DNA of 22,609 nt from contig JAOPVN010000361.1 of NCBI GenBank assembly GCA_025966175.1, positions 1-22,609 on the forward strand. The letters are read 5' to 3'. The stretch is from Modestobacter sp. (GTDB taxonomy: Bacteria > Actinomycetota > Actinomycetes > Mycobacteriales > Geodermatophilaceae). Below are positions 15,187-22,082 of the stretch, piece after piece; within the stretch, counting starts at the first letter, position 1, and each line of letters starts with the position of its first letter. The position numbers and the translations under genes were made by a program. The notes below the pieces were generated by a model. The model saw only the letters and a list, made by a program, of their open reading frames with translations, ran no database searches and had not been told where the DNA came from.

Positions 15187-16920
15187 TCACCGCTGGGCGC
15201 GGTTGACCGCGGAGACGATCGCCCGCAGCGAGGCGGTCACGATGTTCTCGTCGATCCCGACGCCCCACAGCACCCGCTCGCCCACGGCGCACTCCACGTA
15301 GGAGGCGGCCCGGGCGTCGCCGCCGGCGGAGAGGGCGTGCTCGGCGTAGTCGAGGACCCGGACGTCGACGTCCACGCTGCGCAGCGCGTCGACGAACGCC
15401 GCGATCGGGCCGTTGCCGCGACCGTGCACCGTCGTCGGAACCCCGTCGTCGACCAGCTCGACGCGGATCTCGTCGGGCCCGTTGCCCGACGCCGTGTGCT
15501 CGTGCCCGGCGAGGGCGAACCGGCCCCAGGGCGCGGCCGGGTCAGGCAGGTACTCGTTGCTGAAGGCCGCCCACATCTGCTGGGCGGTCACCTCGCCGCC
15601 CTCGTCGTCGGTGTGCCGCTGGACGACCGCGCTGAACTCGATCTGCAGCCGACGGGGCAGGTCCAGCTGGTTCTCGGTCTTCATGATGTAGGCGACGCCG
15701 CCCTTGCCGGACTGGCTGTTCACCCGGATCACGGCCTCGTAGCTGCGCCCGACGTCCTTGGGGTCGATCGGCAGGTAGGGGACGGCCCACGGGATCTCGT
15801 CGACGGTCTTCCCGGCGGCCTCGGCGTCGGCCTTCATCGCCGCGAAGCCCTTGTTGATGGCGTCCTGGTGGGAGCCGGAGAACGCGGTGTAGACCAGGTC
15901 GCCGCCGTAGGGGTGCCGCTCGTGCACGCCCAGCTGGTTGCAGTACTCGACGGTGCGCCGGATCTCGTCGATGTCGGAGAAGTCGATCTGCGGGTCGATG
16001 CCCTGGCTGAACAGGTTCAGGCCCAGGGTGACCAGGTCGACGTTGCCGGTGCGCTCGCCGTTGCCGAACAGGCAGCCCTCGATCCGGTCGGCGCCGGCGC
16101 GGTACCCCAGCTCCGCGGCGGCCACGGCGGTGCCGCGGTCGTTGTGCGGGTGCAGGGAGAGGACGACGGCGTCCCGGCGCGCCAGGTTGCGGTGCATCCA
16201 CTCGATCTGGTCGGCGTAGACGGTCGGCTCGGCCATCTCCACGGTCGCCGGCAGGTTCAGGATCGTCGGCCGGTCGACCGTCGGCTCCCACACGTCGGTG
16301 ACGGCGTTGCAGACCTCGACCGCGTACTCCAGCTCGGTGCCGGTGAAGGACTCGGGGGAGTACTCGAAGCGGATCTCGGTGTCGCCCATCTGCTCGGCCA
16401 GCTTGCGCACCAGCTGCGCGCCGTGGACGGCGATGTCGGTGATCCCCGCGCGGTCCTGGCCGAAGACGACCCGGCGCTGCAGGGTGGAGGTCGAGTTGTA
16501 CAGGTGCACGATCGCCTGCTTGGCGCCGCGCAGGGACTCGAAGGTCCGCTCGATCAGCTCGTCGCGGGCCTGGGTCAGCACCTGGACGGTGACGTCGTCG
16601 GGGATCAGGTCCTCCTCGACGAGCTGGCGGATGAAGTCGTAGTCGGTCTGGCTCGCCGCCGGGAAGCCGACCTCGATCTCCTTGTAGCCCATCCGTACGA
16701 GCAGTTCGAACATCCGCCGCTTGCGTTCGGGGGTCATCGGGTCGATCAGTGCCTGGTTGCCGTCGCGCAGGTCGACCGCGCACCAGCGCGGGGCGGCCGT
16801 GGTGACCTTCTCCGGCCAGGTGCGGTCGGGCAGCGCCACCGGGGTGAACGGCGCGTACTTGCCGATCGGCATCGCCGACGGGCGCTGGGGGTTGCGGGCG
16901 TGCGGGTGGTTCTCGCTCAT
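15187..16920 (-). CDS. leuA: 2-isopropylmalate synthase
   Basis: 577-aa LeuA, first committed enzyme of leucine synthesis: condenses acetyl-CoA with 2-oxoisovalerate, allosterically inhibited by leucine, cytoplasmic. The catalytic TIM barrel shows WCAVDLRDGNQALIDPM (46-62, metal-ligand D53), EVGFPAASQTDYDFIR (83-98), LHPHNDRGT (256-264, metal-ligand H257 and H259) and EGCLFGNGERTGNVDL (281-296). The C-terminal leucine-binding regulatory domain covers roughly 440-577 (VLDYAEHALSAGGDARAASYVEC). Length and the Trp-Pro rich N-terminal extension match the actinobacterial form. The ATG is supported by GAGGAG six bases upstream (16927-16932). Preceded by a leader peptide and hairpin. Confidence 0.97.
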   Translation of the reverse strand: MSENHPHARNPQRPSAMPIGKYAPFTPVALPDRTWPEKVTTAAPRWCAVDLRDGNQALIDPMTPERKRRMFELLVRMGYKEIEVGFPAASQTDYDFIRQLVEEDLIPDDVTVQVLTQARDELIERTFESLRGAKQAIVHLYNSTSTLQRRVVFGQDRAGITDIAVHGAQLVRKLAEQMGDTEIRFEYSPESFTGTELEYAVEVCNAVTDVWEPTVDRPTILNLPATVEMAEPTVYADQIEWMHRNLARRDAVVLSLHPHNDRGTAVAAAELGYRAGADRIEGCLFGNGERTGNVDLVTLGLNLFSQGIDPQIDFSDIDEIRRTVEYCNQLGVHERHPYGGDLVYTAFSGSHQDAINKGFAAMKADAEAAGKTVDEIPWAVPYLPIDPKDVGRSYEAVIRVNSQSGKGGVAYIMKTENQLDLPRRLQIEFSAVVQRHTDDEGGEVTAQQMWAAFSNEYLPDPAAPWGRFALAGHEHTASGNGPDEIRVELVDDGVPTTVHGRGNGPIAAFVDALRSVDVDVRVLDYAEHALSAGGDARAASYVECAVGERVLWGVGIDENIVTASLRAIVSAVNRAQR

Positions 16921-16994
16921 GGGGGGCTCCTCTTGCGGGCTGCGAACAGCAGCACCGGGATGCGGTCAGCTGGCGCCCTGGGGACGCGCGATCA

Positions 16995-17035
16995 CCGCGG
17001 CGAGGGGGCCGACCTAGGAGAGGGCCTCGCCGCGG
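16995..17035 (-). promoter_or_regulatory. leuA leader hairpin (attenuator structure)
   Basis: On the minus strand CCGCGGCGAGG (17025-17035) pairs perfectly with CCTCGCCGCGG (16995-17005), an 11-bp GC-rich stem with a 19-nt loop. The 5' arm lies inside the leader peptide reading frame just after the Leu codons. A ribosome stalled on those codons would cover this arm and change folding, the logic of amino-acid attenuation. Whether the hairpin itself terminates transcription is not clear, since no U-tract follows. Confidence 0.7.
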
Positions 17036-17061
17036 CTGATAAGCAGGAGGCTGCCGCGCAC
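17014..17061 (-). CDS. leuA leader peptide (15 aa, Leu-Leu-Leu-Ile)
   Basis: Short frame from GTG (17059-17061) to TAG (17014-17016) encoding MRGSLLLISRGEALS (GTG read as Met). Three consecutive Leu codons (CTC CTG CTT, 17049-17041) are followed by Ile, and the peptide lies 93 bases upstream of leuA. Leucine-codon leaders are known for actinobacterial leuA. A -10-like TACCGT sits six bases before the GTG and no Shine-Dalgarno is present, suggesting a leaderless start. Starvation for charged tRNA-Leu would stall the ribosome just before the hairpin at 16995-17035. Confidence 0.75.
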   Translation of the reverse strand: MRGSLLLISRGEALS

Positions 17062-17067
17062 ACGGTC

Positions 17068-17073
17068 ACGGTA
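17068..17073 (-). promoter_or_regulatory. -10 hexamer of the leuA promoter
   Basis: TACCGT (TANNNT) lies at -12 to -7 from the leader peptide GTG, placing initiation at about 17061. It sits in the 20-bp gap after the HTH gene, so any -35 would lie in that gene's 3' end. Confidence 0.45.
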
Positions 17074-17081
17074 GCAGCGCT

Positions 17082-17714
17082 TCAGGAGACGTCGCAGCGG
17101 CACGCGCAGCCGGACGCGTGCGACAGGTCCTCGTCGCGCCCCTCCGTCAGCTCGCAGCCTGCGGGACAGGTGCAGCCGGTGCCCCGGTCCGGCCCGGGCG
17201 GGCCGGCGGCCGCGAGGCGCGCGCGCCGCTCGGCCTCCCGGCGACGCCGTGCCTCCTGTTGTCGCATGGCCGCGCGCTCGGTGAGCGAGTCGTCGGGCCG
17301 GGGTCGGTGGTGGTCATCGGGCGTGCCCGCATGCCGACGCCAGTCCCGTGCACCGCGGGTCCGATCGAAGGTGAAGGTCGGCTGCTGACGGTCGTAGCGG
17401 TGGGGACCGTGCCACCAGTCCTCGTCCCCGTGCCGGGTGTCCAGGTGTGCCGGGAAGCGACGATCCCCACCGTCGCGGACGGTTCCGTTGTCCATCGGGG
17501 GAAGTTCGTTCCCCGCCGCGTCCAGGACGGCCAACCGCCCACCCATGCTGGCCGCGGCCCGCGCCAACAGCGCGACCGGCAGATCACGGGTGCCGTTCTC
17601 TGCCGCGGCCACGGTCGACTTCGACGCGCCGATCCGCTCGGCGAGCTCGCGTTGCGAGCAGTCGGCGGTCCGACGGATCCGTCGCAGCAGACCGGCGAGC
17701 GGGAACGCGTTCAC
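17082..17714 (-). CDS. XRE-type helix-turn-helix protein with C-terminal cysteine cluster
   Basis: 210 aa. The N-terminal Cro/CI-type HTH covers about 7-60 (LLRRIRRTADCSQRELAERI then GASKSTVAAAENGTRDLP). A middle region is rich in Asp, His, Trp and Arg (HGDEDWWHGPHRYDRQQPTF). A charged helix follows at 151-169, then a tail with six cysteines in the pattern C-x-C-x3-C-x15-C-x-C-x-C (C181, C183, C187, C203, C205, C207), which could bind a metal or sense redox state. GTG start; the Shine-Dalgarno is weak (GAGG about ten bases up). Inverted repeats just upstream may be its own operator. Target genes are unknown; leuA directly downstream is in the same direction but has its own leader. Confidence 0.8.
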   Translation of the reverse strand: MNAFPLAGLLRRIRRTADCSQRELAERIGASKSTVAAAENGTRDLPVALLARAAASMGGRLAVLDAAGNELPPMDNGTVRDGGDRRFPAHLDTRHGDEDWWHGPHRYDRQQPTFTFDRTRGARDWRRHAGTPDDHHRPRPDDSLTERAAMRQQEARRRREAERRARLAAAGPPGPDRGTGCTCPAGCELTEGRDEDLSHASGCACRCDVS

Positions 17715-17744
17715 ACGCTGAGCCTCGGACGCAGGCCGCAGTCG

Positions 17745-17793
17745 GACGAGCGGTGTCCAGCAACTGTGGACACCGCTCGTCGGTCCACAGTTG
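17745..17793. repeat. Two overlapping, mutually exclusive inverted repeats
   Basis: Repeat 1: GACGAGCGGTGTCC (17745-17758) with GGACACCGCTCGTC (17768-17781), a 14-bp perfect stem with a 9-nt loop. Repeat 2: CAACTGTGGAC (17761-17771) with GTCCACAGTTG (17783-17793), 11 bp perfect. They share GGAC at 17768-17771, so only one can fold at a time. They lie 30-80 bp upstream of the HTH gene start and may be its operator or a switch in its 5' leader. Confidence 0.8.
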
Positions 17794-17806
17794 ACCGGGC
17801 ACCAGG

Positions 17807-17857
17807 AGCTTCTCGGAAGCTAGAGCTCTGCCTACTGGGGTGGGCAGAGCCCTAGCT
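17807..17857. repeat. Further hairpins between the PLD-like and HTH genes
   Basis: AGCTTC-tcg-GAAGCT (17807-17821) is followed by, and overlaps, a longer hairpin. In that one AGCTAG (17818-17823) and GCTCTGCC (17825-17832) pair with GGCAGAGC (17843-17850) and CTAGCT (17852-17857), with one mismatch between the two stems. It may end the PLD-like transcript (minus strand). The rest of 17858-17945 shows only GC-rich sequence without a recognisable gene. Confidence 0.65.
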
Positions 17858-17945
17858 CCGCCGGGGCGACTTCGCCGCCGGGCCACCGCGGCGCGAGTGC
17901 GGGGTGAGGGCAGGCGCGGAGGGGTGTGGGGACCGGCCGGGCAGG

Positions 17946-19538
17946 TCAGAACCCGTGGGCCAGGCGTAGGCGGAGAGGGCGGCCGTCGGGGTCGTCGACC
18001 AGGCGGTACAGCGGCACCGCCCACAGCCGCGTCACCCACGAGAGCTCCTCGGTGCGGTGCGGACGCAGCCGGCCGGGCGGTCGCGGCCCCACCCGTCCGC
18101 CGTCGTACCAGGCCTGCAGGTCCGCCGCGGAGCGCTCCACGGCGGCCACGAAGCGCTCCGGGTCCACCAGGTCGTCGTCCTCGGCGCCGTCGTCGGCGCG
18201 GTCCAGGTGTTCGCGGGCCAGCATGAGGCGCAGGTCGCGGGCGAACGTCCGGGCGCCGTCGCCGAGCCCGCCGGGGTCTCGGGGCTCGCGAGGGTCGAGG
18301 GTGGTGTCGAGAACGGCGTTGGACAGCTCGCTGTCGTGGGTCCAGGAGCGCCGGTTGAAGTTGTCGCTGCCGATGCTGGCCCAGACGTCGTCGACGACGC
18401 AGACCTTGGCGTGGACGTACACCGGCGTGCCCTCGTGGTTCTCCGGGTCGAACACGTGCACCCGGTCCGGTGCGGCGCGCCGGCAGGCCTCGAGGGCCTG
18501 GTGGCGGCCCACGTACTGGGACTGCTCCGACACCGCGCCCTCCTGGTCGGGAAACCGCGGCAGCACGATCACGAGGTGCAGGTCGGGGTTCTCCCGGAGC
18601 GCGCTGGCGAACAAGCCGGCCACCTCGCGCGACCACAGGTACTGGTCCTCCAGGTAGATCAGCCGGCGCGCGCGGCGGATCGCCTTGGAGTAGCCCCGGG
18701 CCACCGAGCGCTCGCCCTGCGGTGCGAACCCGTACGGCGGCCGGATCGCCGGGTAGGTGCGCAGGGGCTGCACCAGATGCGGGCCGCAGGGGCCGGGGGC
18801 CGGTGGCTGCTCGGGCAACGGGTCGGCGTTCATCCGGGATCGCGAGAAGCGGTCGTGCAGCCAGGCCAGCGGATGGTCGGTGTCCGGTCCGTGCGGGTCC
18901 TCCCACCGCTGGCGGAACACGGTGTCCAGCACCCCGACGGCGGGCCCGCGCAGCTGCGCCTGGACGTCGTGCCACGGTGGCCGCGGCCCGTACGCCGAGG
19001 ACATCGACTGTGGCTGGGGGTCGCCGCGGTGCTCGGCGTTGTCGCGACGGGAGTGCCCCAGGTCGATCCCGCCGGCGAACGCGAGGTCGGCGTCCGGCCG
19101 GCCGACGTGCCGGAGCACCACGAACTTCTGGTGGTGGCTGCCCAACCGGCGCACCCGTTGGTCGAGCACGATGACGCCGCCACCCTCCTCGATTTCCGCG
19201 TCCAGGGCGGCGTTCTCCTCCATGCTGAAGCTGAGGCCGTCCCAGTGCGACCGCCAGACCAGCCCCCGCACGCACACCCCGCGGCGGGCGGCGTCGGCGA
19301 AGAGCCGGCCCACCGTTGGCCCGTCCGGGCGCAGCAGTTCGTCCGGGTCGCCGCGCCAGTCGGTGAAGAACAGGTGGTCACCTGCCCGCAGGCCTTCGAC
19401 CGCCGTCACCAGCCGGTCGAAGTAGGTCGCCCCGTGCACCAGCGGCTCGACCAGGTTCCCGCTCGTCCACGCGGGAAGACCCGAGAACGGGTTGCCGCGC
19501 TCGGTGTCGGTCAGCAGCCAGTCCTCGACCCTCGTCAC
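17946..19538 (-). CDS. Phospholipase D-like protein with two HKD motifs
   Basis: About 530 aa. The frame remains open far upstream but that part is antisense to lysC. The start is placed at the GTG at 19538, before RVEDWLLTDTERGNP; TTG 19550 or GTG 19574 are alternatives. The PLD fold is duplicated: HKD 1 is SHHQKFVVLRHVGRPDADLAFAGGID (H136, K138, but Arg where Asp is usual), HKD 2 is VHAKVCVVDDVWASIGSDNFNRRSW (H376, K378, D383). LIYLEDQYLWS and GDHLFFTDWRGD are typical of the bacterial PLD / cardiolipin-synthase-like group. No signal peptide is evident. Expected reaction is phosphodiester hydrolysis or phosphatidyl transfer; substrate unknown. Divergent from lysC across about 200 bp. Confidence 0.85.
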   Translation of the reverse strand: MTRVEDWLLTDTERGNPFSGLPAWTSGNLVEPLVHGATYFDRLVTAVEGLRAGDHLFFTDWRGDPDELLRPDGPTVGRLFADAARRGVCVRGLVWRSHWDGLSFSMEENAALDAEIEEGGGVIVLDQRVRRLGSHHQKFVVLRHVGRPDADLAFAGGIDLGHSRRDNAEHRGDPQPQSMSSAYGPRPPWHDVQAQLRGPAVGVLDTVFRQRWEDPHGPDTDHPLAWLHDRFSRSRMNADPLPEQPPAPGPCGPHLVQPLRTYPAIRPPYGFAPQGERSVARGYSKAIRRARRLIYLEDQYLWSREVAGLFASALRENPDLHLVIVLPRFPDQEGAVSEQSQYVGRHQALEACRRAAPDRVHVFDPENHEGTPVYVHAKVCVVDDVWASIGSDNFNRRSWTHDSELSNAVLDTTLDPREPRDPGGLGDGARTFARDLRLMLAREHLDRADDGAEDDDLVDPERFVAAVERSAADLQAWYDGGRVGPRPPGRLRPHRTEELSWVTRLWAVPLYRLVDDPDGRPLRLRLAHGF

Positions 19539-19742
19539 CCGGTGATCCAATCGTCTCCAGGGCCGTTCGTGCACCCGGTTGTGTGCCCCGACCGGAGGTC
19601 TTCCGGCCGCCGGACCATGGGGATCGGGGTCTTCCGGCGCGGAGTGCGCACCGGCGGAAGGCGTGTGGTGCGCAGCCGCCGTCTGCGCGTCATCCCCTTG
19701 CCAGGGGCAAAGCGGCTCGTCGGCGCCGGTAGCCTTTGACCC
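19539..19742. other. Divergent intergenic region between PLD-like gene and lysC
   Basis: About 200 bp. It holds a direct repeat GGTCTTCCGGC (19597-19607 and 19628-19638), a small CTTCCG/CGGAAG inverted repeat starting inside the second copy, TTGCC-agg-GGCAA near 19698-19710, and the lysC -10. No open frame of its own is convincing. Confidence 0.5.
19730..19735 (+). promoter_or_regulatory. -10 hexamer for a probably leaderless lysC mRNA
   Basis: TAGCCT (TANNNT) lies at -13 to -8 from the GTG of lysC. There is no Shine-Dalgarno before this start, in contrast to the strong one inside the gene at 20477. No clear -35. Confidence 0.5.
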
Positions 19743-21011
19743 GTGGCCTTGGTGGTACAGAAGTACGGCGGTTCCTCCGTCGCGAACGCCGAGCGCGTCA
19801 AGCGTGTGGCCGAGCGCATCGTCGAGGCGAAGAAGAACGGCGACGACGTGGTCGTCGTCGTGTCCGCCATGGGCGACACGACCGACGAGCTGCTGGACCA
19901 GGCCCGCCAGATCACGGCGAACCCGCCGGGTCGCGAGCTCGACATGCTGCTGACCGCCGGTGAGCGGATCTCGATGGCGCTGCTGGCGATCGCGATCTCC
20001 ACGCACGGCTACGAGGCGCGCTCGTTCACCGGGTCTCAGGCCGGGGTCATCACCACCTCCAGCCACGGCAAGGCGCGGATCATCGACGTCACGCCGGGCC
20101 GGCTGCGCGACGCGCTGGACGAGGGGTCGATCGTCATCGTCGCCGGTTTCCAGGGCGTCAGCCAGGACACCAAGGACGTGACGACCCTGGGCCGCGGCGG
20201 GTCGGACACCACCGCGGTCGCCGTCGCCGCCGCGCTGCAGGCCGACGTCTGCGAGATCTACACCGACGTGGACGGCGTCTTCACCGCCGACCCGCGGATC
20301 GTCCCCAACGCCAAGCGGCTCGAGACCGTCACCTACGAGGAGATGCTCGAACTGGCCGCGTCCGGGGCCAAGGTGCTCATGCTCCGCTGCGTCGAGTACG
20401 CCCGCCGGTACGGCATCCCGGTGCACGTCCGCAGCTCCTACTCACAGCTCCCCGGCACGATCGTGGCCGGTTCGATGGAGGACCTCACCGTGGAACAGGC
20501 GATCATCACCGGCGTCGCGCACGACCGGAGCGAGGGCAAGATCACCGTCTACGGCGTCCCGGACCGCCCGGGCGAGGCCGCGCAGATCTTCCGGGTGCTC
20601 GCGGACGCCGAGATCAACATCGACATGATCGTGCAGAACGTGTCGGCCGAGGCCAGCAAGATCGCCGACATCTCCTTCACGCTGCCGGTCAGCGACGGCC
20701 CGGCCGCCATCGCCGCGCTCGAGCGGGTCAAGCACACGGTCGGCTACACCGACGTCAGCTTCGACCAGCACATCGGCAAGGTGTCCCTGGTCGGTGCGGG
20801 GATGCGCTCGCACCCCGGCGTCTCGGCGAAGTTCTTCGGCGCGCTCGCCGACGCCGGGGTCAACCTGGAGCTGATCAGCACCTCGGAGATCCGCATCTCC
20901 GTCGTCTGCCGCGACACCGACGTCGACCTCGCCGTCCGCGCGGTGCACGACGCGTTCGACCTCGGCTCGGACCAGGCCGAGGCAGTGGTCTACGGAGGGA
21001 CCGGACGATGA
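19743..21011 (+). CDS. lysC: Aspartokinase (alpha subunit)
   Basis: 422-aa aspartate kinase: phosphorylates aspartate to aspartyl phosphate, first step toward lysine, methionine, threonine, isoleucine and diaminopimelate. The kinase domain begins MALVVQKYGGSSVANAERVKRVA and includes VVSAMGDTTDELL, GFQGVSQDTKDVTTLGRGGSDTTAVA and EIYTDVDGVFTADPR. Two C-terminal ACT domains (about 265-420; ITVYGVPDRPGEAAQIFRVL and KVSLVGAGMRSHPGVSAKFF) bind feedback inhibitors, in relatives lysine plus threonine. Length and layout match the Corynebacterium alpha2beta2 enzyme, with an internal start for the beta subunit at residue 250. The gene overlaps asd by four bases (ATGA). Confidence 0.97.
   Translation: MALVVQKYGGSSVANAERVKRVAERIVEAKKNGDDVVVVVSAMGDTTDELLDQARQITANPPGRELDMLLTAGERISMALLAIAISTHGYEARSFTGSQAGVITTSSHGKARIIDVTPGRLRDALDEGSIVIVAGFQGVSQDTKDVTTLGRGGSDTTAVAVAAALQADVCEIYTDVDGVFTADPRIVPNAKRLETVTYEEMLELAASGAKVLMLRCVEYARRYGIPVHVRSSYSQLPGTIVAGSMEDLTVEQAIITGVAHDRSEGKITVYGVPDRPGEAAQIFRVLADAEINIDMIVQNVSAEASKIADISFTLPVSDGPAAIAALERVKHTVGYTDVSFDQHIGKVSLVGAGMRSHPGVSAKFFGALADAGVNLELISTSEIRISVVCRDTDVDLAVRAVHDAFDLGSDQAEAVVYGGTGR
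20490..21011 (+). CDS. lysC: Aspartokinase beta subunit from internal start
   Basis: In-frame GTG at codon 250 of lysC with GGAGG (20477-20481) eight bases upstream, giving a 173-aa protein starting VEQAIITGVAHDRSEGKITV and consisting of the two ACT domains. In Corynebacterium glutamicum the 172-aa beta subunit starts at the same residue (250) of a 421-aa alpha subunit, in the equivalent sequence. The internal ribosome site is much better than that of the full-length gene. Confidence 0.82.
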   Translation: MEQAIITGVAHDRSEGKITVYGVPDRPGEAAQIFRVLADAEINIDMIVQNVSAEASKIADISFTLPVSDGPAAIAALERVKHTVGYTDVSFDQHIGKVSLVGAGMRSHPGVSAKFFGALADAGVNLELISTSEIRISVVCRDTDVDLAVRAVHDAFDLGSDQAEAVVYGGTGR

Positions 21012-22060
21012 CCCGCTTCTCCAGCGACGGCCTGCGGGTCGGCGTCGTCGGGGCCACCGGCCAGGTCGGCGGTGTGGTGCGCGAGATCCTGGCGCAGCGC
21101 TCCTTCCCGCTCAGCGAGCTGCGGTTCTTCGCCTCCGCCCGGTCCGCCGGCACCACCCTGCCCTGGGGCGACACCGAGATCACCGTCGAGGACGCCGCCA
21201 CCGCGGACCCGACCGGCCTGGACATCGCGATCTTCTCCGCGGGCGGGGCCACCTCCAAGGTCCAGGCGCCGCGGTTCGCCGCCGCCGGCGTGACCGTCAT
21301 CGACAACAGCTCGGCCTGGCGGCGCGACCCCGACGTCCCGCTCATCGTCAGCGAGGTCAACCCGCAGGCGCTGGACGAGATGCGCAAGGGCATCATCGCC
21401 AACCCGAACTGCACCACGATGGCCGCGATGCCGGTGCTGCAGCCGCTGCACGCGGAGGCCGGGCTGGTGCGGCTGGTCGTCAGCACCTACCAGGCGGTCA
21501 GCGGGAGCGGGCTGAGCGGCGTCGAGGAGCTGGACAGCCAGGTCAAGGCGGTCGTCGACAAGGCCGCCGGGCTGACCCACGACGGTCAGGCCGTGACGTT
21601 CCCCGAGCCGGTCACGTACGTCGCGCCGATCGCGTTCAACGTGCTGCCGCTGGCCGGCTCGATCGTGGACGACGGCAGCTTCGAGACCGACGAGGAGCAG
21701 AAGCTCCGGCACGAGAGCCGCAAGATCCTCGGCATCCCGGAGCTGCGGGTCTCGGGCACCTGCGTGCGGGTGCCGGTGTTCTCCGGGCACTCGCTGTCGA
21801 TCAACGCCGAGTTCGCCCGTCCGCTGTCGGTCGCCCGCGCCACCGAGCTGCTGGCGGGTGCGCCGGGCGTGCAGCTGTCCGACGTCCCGAACCCGTTGCA
21901 GGCCGCCGGCACCGACCCCAGCTACGTGGGCCGGATCCGGCAGGACGAGGGCGTGGACGGCGGCCGCGGCCTGGCGTTGTTCATCAGCAACGACAACCTG
22001 CGCAAGGGTGCGGCGCTCAACGCCGTCCAGATCGCCGAGCTGGTCGCCGCCGCTCGCTGA
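21008..22060 (+). CDS. asd: Aspartate-semialdehyde dehydrogenase
   Basis: 350-aa NADPH-dependent enzyme converting aspartyl phosphate to aspartate semialdehyde, the step after lysC. N-terminal Rossmann loop VGVVGATGQVGGVV (11-24), FSAGGATSK (76-84), VIDNSSAWR (97-105), the catalytic Cys in NPNCTTMAAMP (132-142, C135), STYQAVSGSG and the substrate-binding RVPVFSGHSLSINAEF with the catalytic His. ATG overlaps the lysC stop (ATGA) with GGAGG eight bases upstream, so the two are translationally coupled and form the classic actinobacterial ask-asd operon. Confidence 0.97.
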   Translation: MTRFSSDGLRVGVVGATGQVGGVVREILAQRSFPLSELRFFASARSAGTTLPWGDTEITVEDAATADPTGLDIAIFSAGGATSKVQAPRFAAAGVTVIDNSSAWRRDPDVPLIVSEVNPQALDEMRKGIIANPNCTTMAAMPVLQPLHAEAGLVRLVVSTYQAVSGSGLSGVEELDSQVKAVVDKAAGLTHDGQAVTFPEPVTYVAPIAFNVLPLAGSIVDDGSFETDEEQKLRHESRKILGIPELRVSGTCVRVPVFSGHSLSINAEFARPLSVARATELLAGAPGVQLSDVPNPLQAAGTDPSYVGRIRQDEGVDGGRGLALFISNDNLRKGAALNAVQIAELVAAAR

Positions 22061-22082
22061 CGGAGCCCGCCACCATGGTGTG

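Noticed and set aside
15337..17388. 683-codon plus-strand frame opposite leuA and the HTH gene
   Set aside because: Mirror of leuA codons (Val/Asp/Gly-rich), no domain, no plausible start signals.
17584..19275. 563-codon minus-strand frame across the HTH start, the hairpins and the PLD-like gene
   Set aside because: It reads the PLD-like gene in a different frame and runs through the inverted repeats; low-complexity Arg/Pro/Ala composition.
19539..20426. N-terminal extension of the PLD-like frame
   Set aside because: This part lies antisense to lysC and its upstream region and has no homology-like content; the PLD domain starts after 19538.
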